DNA of 27,631 nucleotides, from assembly GCA_039934875.1 (NCBI GenBank), contig JBDTLH010000231.1:1-27631 (forward strand), in the 5' to 3' direction. The first letter of the stretch is position 1, and each line of letters opens with the position of its first letter. Under the pieces are notes generated by a model that was not told where the DNA came from, ran no database searches, and saw only the letters and a program-made list of their open reading frames with translations. The position numbers and the translations under genes were made by a program. Shown one piece after another: positions 9,037 through 15,434 of the stretch. The stretch is from JBDTLH01 sp039934875. GTDB taxonomy: Bacteria > Acidobacteriota > Terriglobia > Terriglobales > Acidobacteriaceae.

Positions 9037-9042
9037 TATAAT
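9037..9042 (+). promoter_or_regulatory. Candidate -10 box (TATAAT) for the ygfZ-led cluster
   Basis: A perfect TATAAT 18 bases before the YgfZ ATG; no good -35 is seen at 16-18 bp spacing. If used, the 5' leader would be only about 10 bases long, fitting the absence of a clear Shine-Dalgarno before 9060. Confidence 0.4.
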
Positions 9043-9059
9043 CGAGGTTTACCCAAGCT

Positions 9060-10121
9060 ATGCCCTCCCCTCTTCATGATCAACTCGTAGCTGCCGGTGC
9101 AACCCTGGGCGACTACTCCGGCGCGGAGACGGCGCTTCACTTCGCATCAGGCGCGGAGGAGGAATTCCGCAAGCTCACAACCGAAGCGGCGGTTTACGAC
9201 CTCAATTGGCGCGCCAAGATCGCCGTCACCGGCGAAGATCGCGTTCGCTGGATGAATGGCATGGTCACCAACAACGTCCGCGATCTGCCCATCGGGCACG
9301 GCAACTACAATTTTCTGCTCAATGCCAAGGGCCAGATTCTCGCGGATTTCTATATCTACAATCGCGGCGAATCGCTATGGATCGATACCGAGCGCTCACA
9401 GTTGCCGAAGATCATGCAGACGCTCGACCACTTCATCATCATGGACGATGTGGAGCTGACTGACATCTCGGAGAAGGTTGCATCGCTCGCCGTACAAGGT
9501 CCCAACGCGAAACAAGTAATACAGGCGGCGGGCATTCCCTTGCCGAACGGCCCCCTGCAGTATTCCGATGTGACCTGGCGGGGAATCGGCATCACCGTTA
9601 CTCAAATGGCGAGCCCGGATTTCTTGACGTACGAAATCTGGAGCGGCGCGGAAAATTTTGGACAGCTTTGGACTGCCCTGATCGAAAGCGGCGCTGTTCC
9701 GGTGGGGACGCGCGCATTAGAGATGTTTCGCGTGATGAGCGGTGTTCCCAAATATGATCAGGACATCCGGGAGCGCGACCTGCCGCAGGAGACGGCGCAG
9801 GAACACGCGCTTAATTTTACCAAGGGCTGCTACATCGGACAGGAGATTGTCGAGCGCATCCGCTCGCGCGGCGCGGTGCACCGCACCTTCACAGGCTTCA
9901 TCGCAACTTCCGGTGAACCCACGTCGGGAACAAAGCTCTCCGCCGACGGAAAAGAGAATGTCGGCGTTATTACCAGCGTGGAACATGTGCCAACAAAAAC
10001 ACTTGGAACGCGCACCCTCTGTCTCGGCTACCTTCGCCGCGAACTGATAGAGCGCGGCAGCAAAATCACTTTCGAAGGTGGAAGCGTCGAACCGCATGCG
10101 CTTCCCTTCACCAACGCATAA
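9060..10121 (+). CDS. ygfZ: Folate-binding protein YgfZ (GcvT-like, Fe-S cluster maintenance)
   Basis: Tetrahydrofolate-binding protein of the GcvT fold that helps assembly or repair of Fe-S enzymes. The family signature K-G-C-Y-I-G-Q-E is at 255-262 of 353 residues, with the redox-active Cys257; the N-terminal part (MNGMVTNNVRDL, GQILADFYIY) matches the GcvT/YgfZ aminomethyltransferase fold. ATG 9060 is the only sensible start. It fits a genome neighbourhood with Fe-S proteins (the FAD/Fe-S dehydrogenase and the Rsm22 protein), though a direct link is inference. The DUF1844 gene starts 13 bp after its stop. Confidence 0.9.
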   Translation: MPSPLHDQLVAAGATLGDYSGAETALHFASGAEEEFRKLTTEAAVYDLNWRAKIAVTGEDRVRWMNGMVTNNVRDLPIGHGNYNFLLNAKGQILADFYIYNRGESLWIDTERSQLPKIMQTLDHFIIMDDVELTDISEKVASLAVQGPNAKQVIQAAGIPLPNGPLQYSDVTWRGIGITVTQMASPDFLTYEIWSGAENFGQLWTALIESGAVPVGTRALEMFRVMSGVPKYDQDIRERDLPQETAQEHALNFTKGCYIGQEIVERIRSRGAVHRTFTGFIATSGEPTSGTKLSADGKENVGVITSVEHVPTKTLGTRTLCLGYLRRELIERGSKITFEGGSVEPHALPFTNA

Positions 10122-10133
10122 AAGGACAACCAA

Positions 10134-10757
10134 ATGGCGAACGACAAGAACCGCGAGCCCGAATTCACTGTCACTGACCGGCGCAAGTACAACCTGGATG
10201 AGATACTGCAATCGCCTCCCGCGGAAGAGACCAAGCCGCAACCAGAAGAGGCAGGTGATTTCGCCAAGCCGGCAGAGGCGTCCAGAGCAGCGGTCGAAGC
10301 TGCGCCTCCTGATGAGCACAGCGCGCCGTCTATCGCTATTCCTATTCCTGCCCCTATTCCTATTGAGGAAGGTTGGGACAGCCCTAGCAATGACGAACAG
10401 TCGGCTCAGTCGCAGGCGTATCAGGAGAGCGGGCGGCATCTGGATTCCGCGCTCGATGCGCAGCAGCCGGGGCTCTCGCAACAGGTCGGAGCGGCCAGCT
10501 TCGACCGTCTGGTCGCGCTGATTTCCACGCAAGCCCTGCTGCTGATGGGCGCGCTTGCTCCCGAGGGCCAACAGCCGCGAGTGGATGTGGTCGGCGCACG
10601 GCAGCAGATTGACCTGCTTGACATCCTAAAGGAGAAAACCCAGGGCAACCTCGACATCAAGGAGCAGTCGATGCTCGACAACACGCTCTTCGAGTTGCGC
10701 ATGATGTTTATTGAAATCATGAACGCCTTCGCAAAATCTCCGATCCAGAAAGCATAG
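10134..10757 (+). CDS. DUF1844 domain protein
   Basis: Protein of unknown function, 207 residues. About 120-205 is a DUF1844 domain: ASFDRLVALISTQALLLMGA, then ID-L-L-x-x-L-K-E-K-T-x-G-N-L, ending in a helical LRMMFIEIM segment. Residues about 20-110 are Glu/Pro/Ala/Gln-rich and probably disordered, including an alternating Pro/Ile run (IPIPAPIPI) encoded by a short DNA repeat. AAGGAC lies about seven bases before ATG 10134. It is co-directional and close-packed with the YgfZ gene upstream and the MBL-fold gene 6 bp downstream, so it is probably co-transcribed. Confidence 0.85.
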   Translation: MANDKNREPEFTVTDRRKYNLDEILQSPPAEETKPQPEEAGDFAKPAEASRAAVEAAPPDEHSAPSIAIPIPAPIPIEEGWDSPSNDEQSAQSQAYQESGRHLDSALDAQQPGLSQQVGAASFDRLVALISTQALLLMGALAPEGQQPRVDVVGARQQIDLLDILKEKTQGNLDIKEQSMLDNTLFELRMMFIEIMNAFAKSPIQKA

Positions 10758-10763
10758 ACGGGA

Positions 10764-11537
10764 ATGCATGCCACGCTCACCGTACTGGGCAGCGGCACCT
10801 CGATGGGAGTTCCCACCATCGGATGCGACTGCGCGGTATGCACCTCGACTGACCCGCACGACCGCCGCACCCGCCCTTCCATCATGCTGGAGTACAATGA
10901 TGCGGTCGTTTTGATTGACACCGGTCCGGATTTTCGCGAGCAGGCGTTACGGGAAAAGATCAAGCGGGTGGACGCCGTGCTATACACCCACGGTCACGCC
11001 GATCATATCTTAGGCTTGGACGACCTGCGTCCGTTGAGTTTCAAGCACGGCAATGGTTTGCCTCTCTACGCCAGCGAATCGGCCGCCCAGACTATCGAGC
11101 AGGTCTTTAAATATGCATTCGATTCGGAATCCACCTACGCGACTCGCCCCCGGGTGCGGATCGAACCTTTGCACTCTGAGCTTGACCTGTTCGGAGTGCG
11201 CTTCATCACCGTACCGTTACTCCACGGAGATCACGAAGTGGCCGGCTTCCGCTTCGGAGAGGCGGCATACCTCACCGACTTCAGCAGCATCCCCGAAAAT
11301 TCGATGGCGTTACTGCATGACCTCGACATCTTGTTTCTCGATGCGCTGCGCCGCAAACCACATCCAACGCACTCCAACCTCGACAACTCGTTGCGGCTGG
11401 TGGAAGAGTTGAAACCGCGGCGCGCCTTCTTTACTCACATGTCGCATGATCTCAAGCATGAAGAGACGAATGCGGCGCTGCCCCCCGATGTTCGGCTCTC
11501 ACACGACGGGCTGAAGCTGGAATTTGAGATCGCTTAG
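10764..11537 (+). CDS. MBL-fold metallohydrolase, PhnP-like
   Basis: Metallo-beta-lactamase-fold hydrolase, 257 residues, probably a phosphodiesterase. Beginning: LGSGTSMGVPTIGCDCAVC with C21, C23 and C26 as in PhnP-type zinc sites. The H76-G-H78-A-D80-H81 motif is the dinuclear metal site; LLHGDHEV, YLTDFS and FFTHMSHDL supply the remaining ligands. The C-terminal SHDGLKLE resembles the PhnP ending. No phosphonate genes are nearby, so the physiological substrate (cyclic phosphate or other diester) is unknown. Its TAG overlaps by one base the GTG start of ribF, suggesting coupled translation. Confidence 0.87.
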   Translation: MHATLTVLGSGTSMGVPTIGCDCAVCTSTDPHDRRTRPSIMLEYNDAVVLIDTGPDFREQALREKIKRVDAVLYTHGHADHILGLDDLRPLSFKHGNGLPLYASESAAQTIEQVFKYAFDSESTYATRPRVRIEPLHSELDLFGVRFITVPLLHGDHEVAGFRFGEAAYLTDFSSIPENSMALLHDLDILFLDALRRKPHPTHSNLDNSLRLVEELKPRRAFFTHMSHDLKHEETNAALPPDVRLSHDGLKLEFEIA

Positions 11538-12490
11538 TGGAGATTTACGGCAAACTCGATGAGATCGCGGGCTTCTCCGGCCCGACCGTCGCCACCATCG
11601 GAAACTTCGATGGCGTGCACTGCGCCCATCAGCACGTGTTGGCCGAGGTGGTGCGGCGCGCGCACGCATCGGGCGGACGCTCACTGGCCATCACCTTCGA
11701 TCCGCATCCCACTCGTGTGTTGCGCCCGGAGAAGGCGCCCAAACTGATTACCACGCTCGCCGACAAGCTCGCCCTCATCGCACAGCAGCAGGTGGATGCG
11801 GCATTAGTGATCCCCTTCAGCGCCGGCTTCGCGCAGACCTCGGCACATGATTTCTGCCGTTTCCTGGTGCAGCAGGCGAATGTTCGCGAGATACACGAGG
11901 GAGTTAATTTTCGTTTCGGACGCGGAGCGGAGGCGGACGTCAAACGCATGTCCGAGCTGGGTCGCGAACTCGATTTCGCTGTGGTGGTCTATCCCGAGGA
12001 GCGCATTCGCGGAGAAGCCGTCTCATCAAGCCGCATTCGCGCGCTCATCTCCGACGGCCGCTTAAATCTGGCGCGCCACCTGCTGGGGCGACAGTTCTTT
12101 GTGCGTAGCACGCCTGCGCCAGGCCGCGGATATGGCGCGCGTTACACCGTCCCCACCATCAATCTGGCGCCCTACCCTGAGCTGCTGCCCGCAAACGGTG
12201 TCTATGTAACCGATCTGGAGATCAATGGCCGCATCTGGAAATCCGTGACCAACATCGGCAACCGTCCAACCTTCGGAGCGGGCTCCTTTGCGGTGGAGAC
12301 CCACATCCTTGACTTCGAGCCGATGCCGCTCAATGAGCAAACGCCCTTAAAACTCACGTTCCTGCGCCGTCTGCGCTCGGAGCGCAAGTGGCCGGATGCC
12401 GCCGCGCTGAAAGCGCAAATCATGAACGACGTTGCTCGCGCGCGACGCTGGTTCAAGCTCGCGGCGGCAGCCCCCGCCCTGCGGAAATAA
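11537..12490 (+). CDS. ribF: Bifunctional riboflavin kinase / FAD synthetase
   Basis: Converts riboflavin to FMN and FMN to FAD. In 317 residues, the FAD-synthetase (nucleotidyltransferase) half has GNFDGVHCAHQ (22-32), FDPHPTRVL and VSSSRIR; the kinase half has YTVPTINL, NIGNRPTF and ETHILDF. The usual HxGH reads HCAH, a Gly to Ala change in a nucleotide-binding motif. GTG at 11537 is the start, sharing its first base with the previous stop. FAD made here is the cofactor of the large flavoenzyme and SthA in this window, but no operon link to them exists. Confidence 0.94.
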   Translation: MEIYGKLDEIAGFSGPTVATIGNFDGVHCAHQHVLAEVVRRAHASGGRSLAITFDPHPTRVLRPEKAPKLITTLADKLALIAQQQVDAALVIPFSAGFAQTSAHDFCRFLVQQANVREIHEGVNFRFGRGAEADVKRMSELGRELDFAVVVYPEERIRGEAVSSSRIRALISDGRLNLARHLLGRQFFVRSTPAPGRGYGARYTVPTINLAPYPELLPANGVYVTDLEINGRIWKSVTNIGNRPTFGAGSFAVETHILDFEPMPLNEQTPLKLTFLRRLRSERKWPDAAALKAQIMNDVARARRWFKLAAAAPALRK

Positions 12491-12493
12491 CAA

Positions 12494-13450
12494 ATGGCGC
12501 TCCCGGACCGCATCTCAGAGATCATTGCGCTCGAACTTGCGAAAATGCCCGCCCCGCAACTCGCCCGCGCCGCACGACAGTTGAGCGACTCTTACCGTGC
12601 CCAGCGCGGCAGCCCGAACCAGATCATCACCACCGAAGCCCAGCGCGCCGCCTATCTCAGCGTCCGTCTTCCTGCCACCTATGCCGCCATTGAAAGTGCT
12701 CTTCTACGTCTGCGCGAATACGCTCCTGATTTTTCTCCGCAAACTCTGCTTGATCTGGGCGCGGGGCCTGGCACTGCCGCTCTCGCCGCGTTTGAAGCCT
12801 TCCCTTGCCTCTCATCCGCTACGCTAGTTGAACGCGATCGGGCCATGATCGGCCTCGGACACAAGCTGCTGGCCAACCGCGATGTCCACTTCCTCGCGCA
12901 AAACGTAAACACTGCCGGCTTTCCCCAAGCTGATCTGGTGATCTGCGCCTATGCCCTGAATGAGCTTGCACAACACCAAGTTGATCCGGTCCTCAGGCGC
13001 GCGGTGGCGGCATCCACCCAATGCTTACTCATCATCGAGCCAGGATCGCGCGCTGGCTTTGCCCCTGTACTTGCGGCGCGCAAGTTGTTGATCAACGCCC
13101 CCGATTTCGCGCTCGTTGCCCCCTGTCCGGGCCACATGCCCTGCCCGCTAGCGGAAGCCGGCGATTGGTGCCACTTCGCAGCGCGCGTGCAGCGCACCTC
13201 GCAGCACCGCCGCCTGAAAAACGCCGCGCTCTCTTACGAGGATGAGAAGTTTTCTTACGTAATCGGATTAAGGCAGCCACTCGGGGCATCTCCGACAAAG
13301 GCCCGTATCATCCGCCGCCCCGAAAAATTGAAGGGACACGTGGAGCTGCGACTCTGTACCATCAGTGGTTTGCAATCCGCGGTGATCACCAAAAACAACG
13401 GCGACGATTACAAGCGCGCCCGGGATGCTGCCTGGGGCGATGGCTGGTAA
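12494..13450 (+). CDS. Rsm22-family small-subunit ribosome assembly protein (methyltransferase-like)
   Basis: Bacterial homologue of mitochondrial Rsm22/METTL17, which acts in small ribosomal subunit maturation. In 318 residues: the family N-terminal RAAYLSVRLPATYAAI, a class I SAM-binding motif LLDLGAGPGTA (85-95), then a C-terminal region with four cysteines C211, C217, C226 (DWCHF) and C288 (LRLC). That spacing matches the Fe-S cluster site described for METTL17. RVQR and YEDEKFSYV are family landmarks. It starts three bases after the ribF stop. Whether it methylates anything is unknown; the family may bind rather than modify rRNA. Confidence 0.85.
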   Translation: MALPDRISEIIALELAKMPAPQLARAARQLSDSYRAQRGSPNQIITTEAQRAAYLSVRLPATYAAIESALLRLREYAPDFSPQTLLDLGAGPGTAALAAFEAFPCLSSATLVERDRAMIGLGHKLLANRDVHFLAQNVNTAGFPQADLVICAYALNELAQHQVDPVLRRAVAASTQCLLIIEPGSRAGFAPVLAARKLLINAPDFALVAPCPGHMPCPLAEAGDWCHFAARVQRTSQHRRLKNAALSYEDEKFSYVIGLRQPLGASPTKARIIRRPEKLKGHVELRLCTISGLQSAVITKNNGDDYKRARDAAWGDGW

Positions 13451-13482
13451 CACCCTGGATGAACTAGAATGACAGGTTTGCC

Positions 13483-14637
13483 ATGAAGACAGAGACCGAG
13501 CCTATGACCACAACTGCTCCAACCGCCAGCCGCCGCATCTATGCCACCTGCGACATCGGAGACGCCGCCCTCAACCGCCTGCGCGAGCAGGGATATGAGG
13601 TTGAGGTCTATCCCGGCCCCGAGCCGCCGCCCAAGCAGCTCATCGTTGAAAAAGTAAAAAGCGGCATCGTCGGACTGATTACCACCCTGCGCGATCCCAT
13701 CGACGACGAGGTCTTCGAGGCCGGCAAACACACGCTCAAAATCGTCTCCCAGATCGCCGTCGGATTCGACAATATCAATCGCGCCGACGCCTGCAAATAC
13801 AAGGTCCCCTTTACCAACACTGCGGACGTGCTCACCGAGGCGACTGCGGAATTCGCCTTCTTCATGCTGGGCGCGGTAGCGCGCAAGCTCTGGCCGAGTG
13901 AACTGGAGGTCCGCGAAAATCGCTGGGGCGCGTGGCACCCTTTCCTGCCCTTTCTCGGCGACGAAGTCACCGGGAAGACCATCGGCATCATCGGCACCGG
14001 GCGCATCGGACAGGCGATGATCAAGAAATGCACCGGCTTTGATATGAACATCCTGTGCTATGACCCGGCATACCAGAACACAGATTTTGTCGAGAGCATT
14101 CAGGAGGTGATGAACCTGCGCGAGTGCCACAAACTGCAGGCCCATCGCACCATCATTCAATACTCCGACCTCGATCAAGTGCTTGAGATGTCGGATTTTG
14201 TCAGCCTGCACGTCCCGCTGATTCGTCCGGAAGAAGGCCCCGCCTCGACCTATCATCTGATCAACGAAAGCACTTTGCGCAAGATGAAGCCGACCGCCTT
14301 CCTGGTCAACACCTCGCGCGGCCCAGTGGTGGATGAGGCGGCGCTCTACAAAGCACTCAAAGAGAAATGGATCGCCGGTGCCGCGCTCGATGTCTTCGAG
14401 CATGAGCCGCTGCCGCCGGATTCTCCGTTGCGCGATCCCGCCATCGCTGATCGTTGCCGTCTGTTCAACCATTTTGCCAGCGGAGCAAGAGCGACCCGCC
14501 TCTCCGTTGATCCCAATATCGGCATGGCGGGACGGTGCGTGCAAGGCATGCTCGACATTCTCCAAGGAAATTACGGCGGCGATCCCGCGCAGATGCCCTA
14601 TGTCGTGAATAAAGAGGCATTCCGCCTTCCATCTTGA
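13483..14637 (+). CDS. D-2-hydroxyacid dehydrogenase, NAD-dependent
   Basis: Interconverts a 2-ketoacid and a D-2-hydroxyacid (glyoxylate/hydroxypyruvate reductase-like). In 384 residues: a Rossmann motif GIIGTGRIGQAM (168-179) and catalytic R279 (NTSRGPVVDE), E308 (DVFEHEP) and H330 (NHFASG). Compared with typical family members there is an extra segment at about 197-228 (VESIQEVMNLRECHK) between the nucleotide-binding strand and the SDLDQVLEMSD helix, and a C-terminal tail. The chosen start is ATG 13483; ATG 13504 is possible, as neither has a strong Shine-Dalgarno. It ends 54 bp from the converging selenoprotein gene. Confidence 0.87.
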   Translation: MKTETEPMTTTAPTASRRIYATCDIGDAALNRLREQGYEVEVYPGPEPPPKQLIVEKVKSGIVGLITTLRDPIDDEVFEAGKHTLKIVSQIAVGFDNINRADACKYKVPFTNTADVLTEATAEFAFFMLGAVARKLWPSELEVRENRWGAWHPFLPFLGDEVTGKTIGIIGTGRIGQAMIKKCTGFDMNILCYDPAYQNTDFVESIQEVMNLRECHKLQAHRTIIQYSDLDQVLEMSDFVSLHVPLIRPEEGPASTYHLINESTLRKMKPTAFLVNTSRGPVVDEAALYKALKEKWIAGAALDVFEHEPLPPDSPLRDPAIADRCRLFNHFASGARATRLSVDPNIGMAGRCVQGMLDILQGNYGGDPAQMPYVVNKEAFRLPS

Positions 14638-14691
14638 CCAGCATTGAGGCGGTCTAAAACAACGCACCACCCGACGATGGGAATGCGCAGC

Positions 14692-15258
14692 CTACCCCGC
14701 CCAAACGGAAGCGGCTTTCGTCCAGACACTCTCCGGGTACTTTACTTTCAGATCGCTCGCCAGGGGCGCAAGTCCGCTGTGATCGTTGGTTGATTTGTAA
14801 CGAACAACGCCCGCCCAATACATCGCCTCTGGTACAGCGGTCGATTTGGGGAAGCGCTCCACAATCTGCTTATTGATTCGTTCCGCTTCGCTCCAGCGCT
14901 TTTGCATAAATTCCAGCCGCGCTTCGCCAGCAAGCAGCCGGGCGAAAAACTCGCCGCGCGGCAGATAGCCCTCGCTGCGATAGCGCTCTCTTCCCTCTGA
15001 ATCGAGCAGCAGCACAGTGGGTGTCCACAACACGTTGTACTGATGAAAGACGGGGCCCTTCTGCTTGATGTTGAAGGTGAGTGGGATGAAGTTCTGACTG
15101 ATGTATTCGGCTATTTCAGGGTCACTGTAGGATTCGGCTTCCAGCCGAACACAGCCTGTTCACGCGGGAGCGGCGGAGAAATCGAGCAACAGTGGCTTCT
15201 CCGATTGTTTTGCTTCGGCAAGGGCCGCATTCAGGTCGTCTTTCCATTGCACCAACAT
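14692..15258 (-). CDS. Thioredoxin-fold selenoprotein (UxxC) with TPR-like C-terminal half
   Basis: The frame from ATG 15258 to the stop at 14692 has 188 residues if the UGA at 15162-15160 (codon 33) is read as selenocysteine. The active site is then DFSAAPA-U33-T-G-C36, replacing the first Cys of the thioredoxin CxxC. Downstream features remain those of the family: SYSDPEIAEYI, a strand ending in FNIKQK, the cis-Pro loop WTPT (P80), TVLLLDSEGRE and GYLPRGEFF. A helical, TPR-like C-terminus about 100-185 (EFMQKRWSEAERI, AMYWAGVVRYK) follows. AGGAGG six bases before ATG fixes the start. A conventional gene finder would see only the 113 residues from GTG 15033, or a pseudogene. A cytoplasmic thiol-disulfide or peroxide-reducing role is inferred; no signal peptide is visible. 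Confidence 0.85.
15125..15154 (-). promoter_or_regulatory. Bacterial SECIS element
   Basis: On the minus strand, after the UGA and 10 bases, a perfect hairpin TTCGGCT-GGA-AGCCGAA occupies 15149-15133. CTGT (15154-15151) and ACAG (15128-15125) can extend it below an asymmetric internal loop. The first loop G lies 17 bases past the UGA, and the loop begins with two G residues, in keeping with the bacterial SECIS consensus recognised by SelB. It is wholly within the coding sequence. Confidence 0.75.
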
Positions 15259-15264
15259 CCTTGT

Positions 15265-15270
15265 CCTCCT
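15265..15270 (-). promoter_or_regulatory. Strong ribosome-binding site of the selenoprotein gene
   Basis: AGGAGG on the minus strand with a six-base spacer (ACAAGG) to ATG 15258. It decides the start upstream of the UGA and argues that the region before the UGA is translated. Confidence 0.8.
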
Positions 15271-15277
15271 AAGCGAG

Positions 15278-15283
15278 AGTATA
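15278..15283 (-). promoter_or_regulatory. Candidate -10 box (TATACT) before the selenoprotein gene
   Basis: TATACT lies eight bases upstream of the AGGAGG. A start about seven bases later would give a leader just long enough to hold the ribosome-binding site. No convincing -35 is seen, so read-through from infB remains possible. Confidence 0.35.
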
Positions 15284-15391
15284 CGCGGAGGGTCGGCGTC
15301 CCCGCGGACCTTTCGGAGCAGGCCCGGATCATAAGCTCGCTTCGCACTTCTCCACACAATCCGCGGAATTGCTCTATTCACAAACGCAAGA

Positions 15392-15417
15392 TGGCACAGA
15401 CAGGAATGTCTGTGCCA
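15392..15417. repeat. Perfect 11-bp palindrome (REP-like) between infB and the selenoprotein gene
   Basis: Arms TGGCACAGACA and TGTCTGTGCCA around a GGAA loop, starting 18 bp past the infB stop. There is no T-run on either side, so it is not a standard intrinsic terminator. TGGCACAG recurs once at about 27280, possibly a half copy. Likely an interspersed palindromic element or an mRNA-stabilising hairpin. Confidence 0.65.
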
Positions 15418-15434
15418 CCAGGTTTTACAAGGTC

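Noticed and set aside
13408..14670. 420-codon minus-strand frame opposite the D-2-hydroxyacid dehydrogenase
   Set aside because: The plus strand has an intact Rossmann motif and catalytic R/E/H; the antisense product resembles nothing and is a codon-phase shadow.
14692..15258. Reading the thioredoxin-like gene as a pseudogene with a nonsense mutation
   Set aside because: The stop is UGA, sits exactly on a catalytic Cys position, is followed by a SECIS-like hairpin, and no other lesion is present; the start has a perfect Shine-Dalgarno.
15392..15417. Palindrome as an intrinsic terminator of infB
   Set aside because: No T-run follows the stem on either strand; the minus-strand sequence after it is TCTTGCGTTTG.
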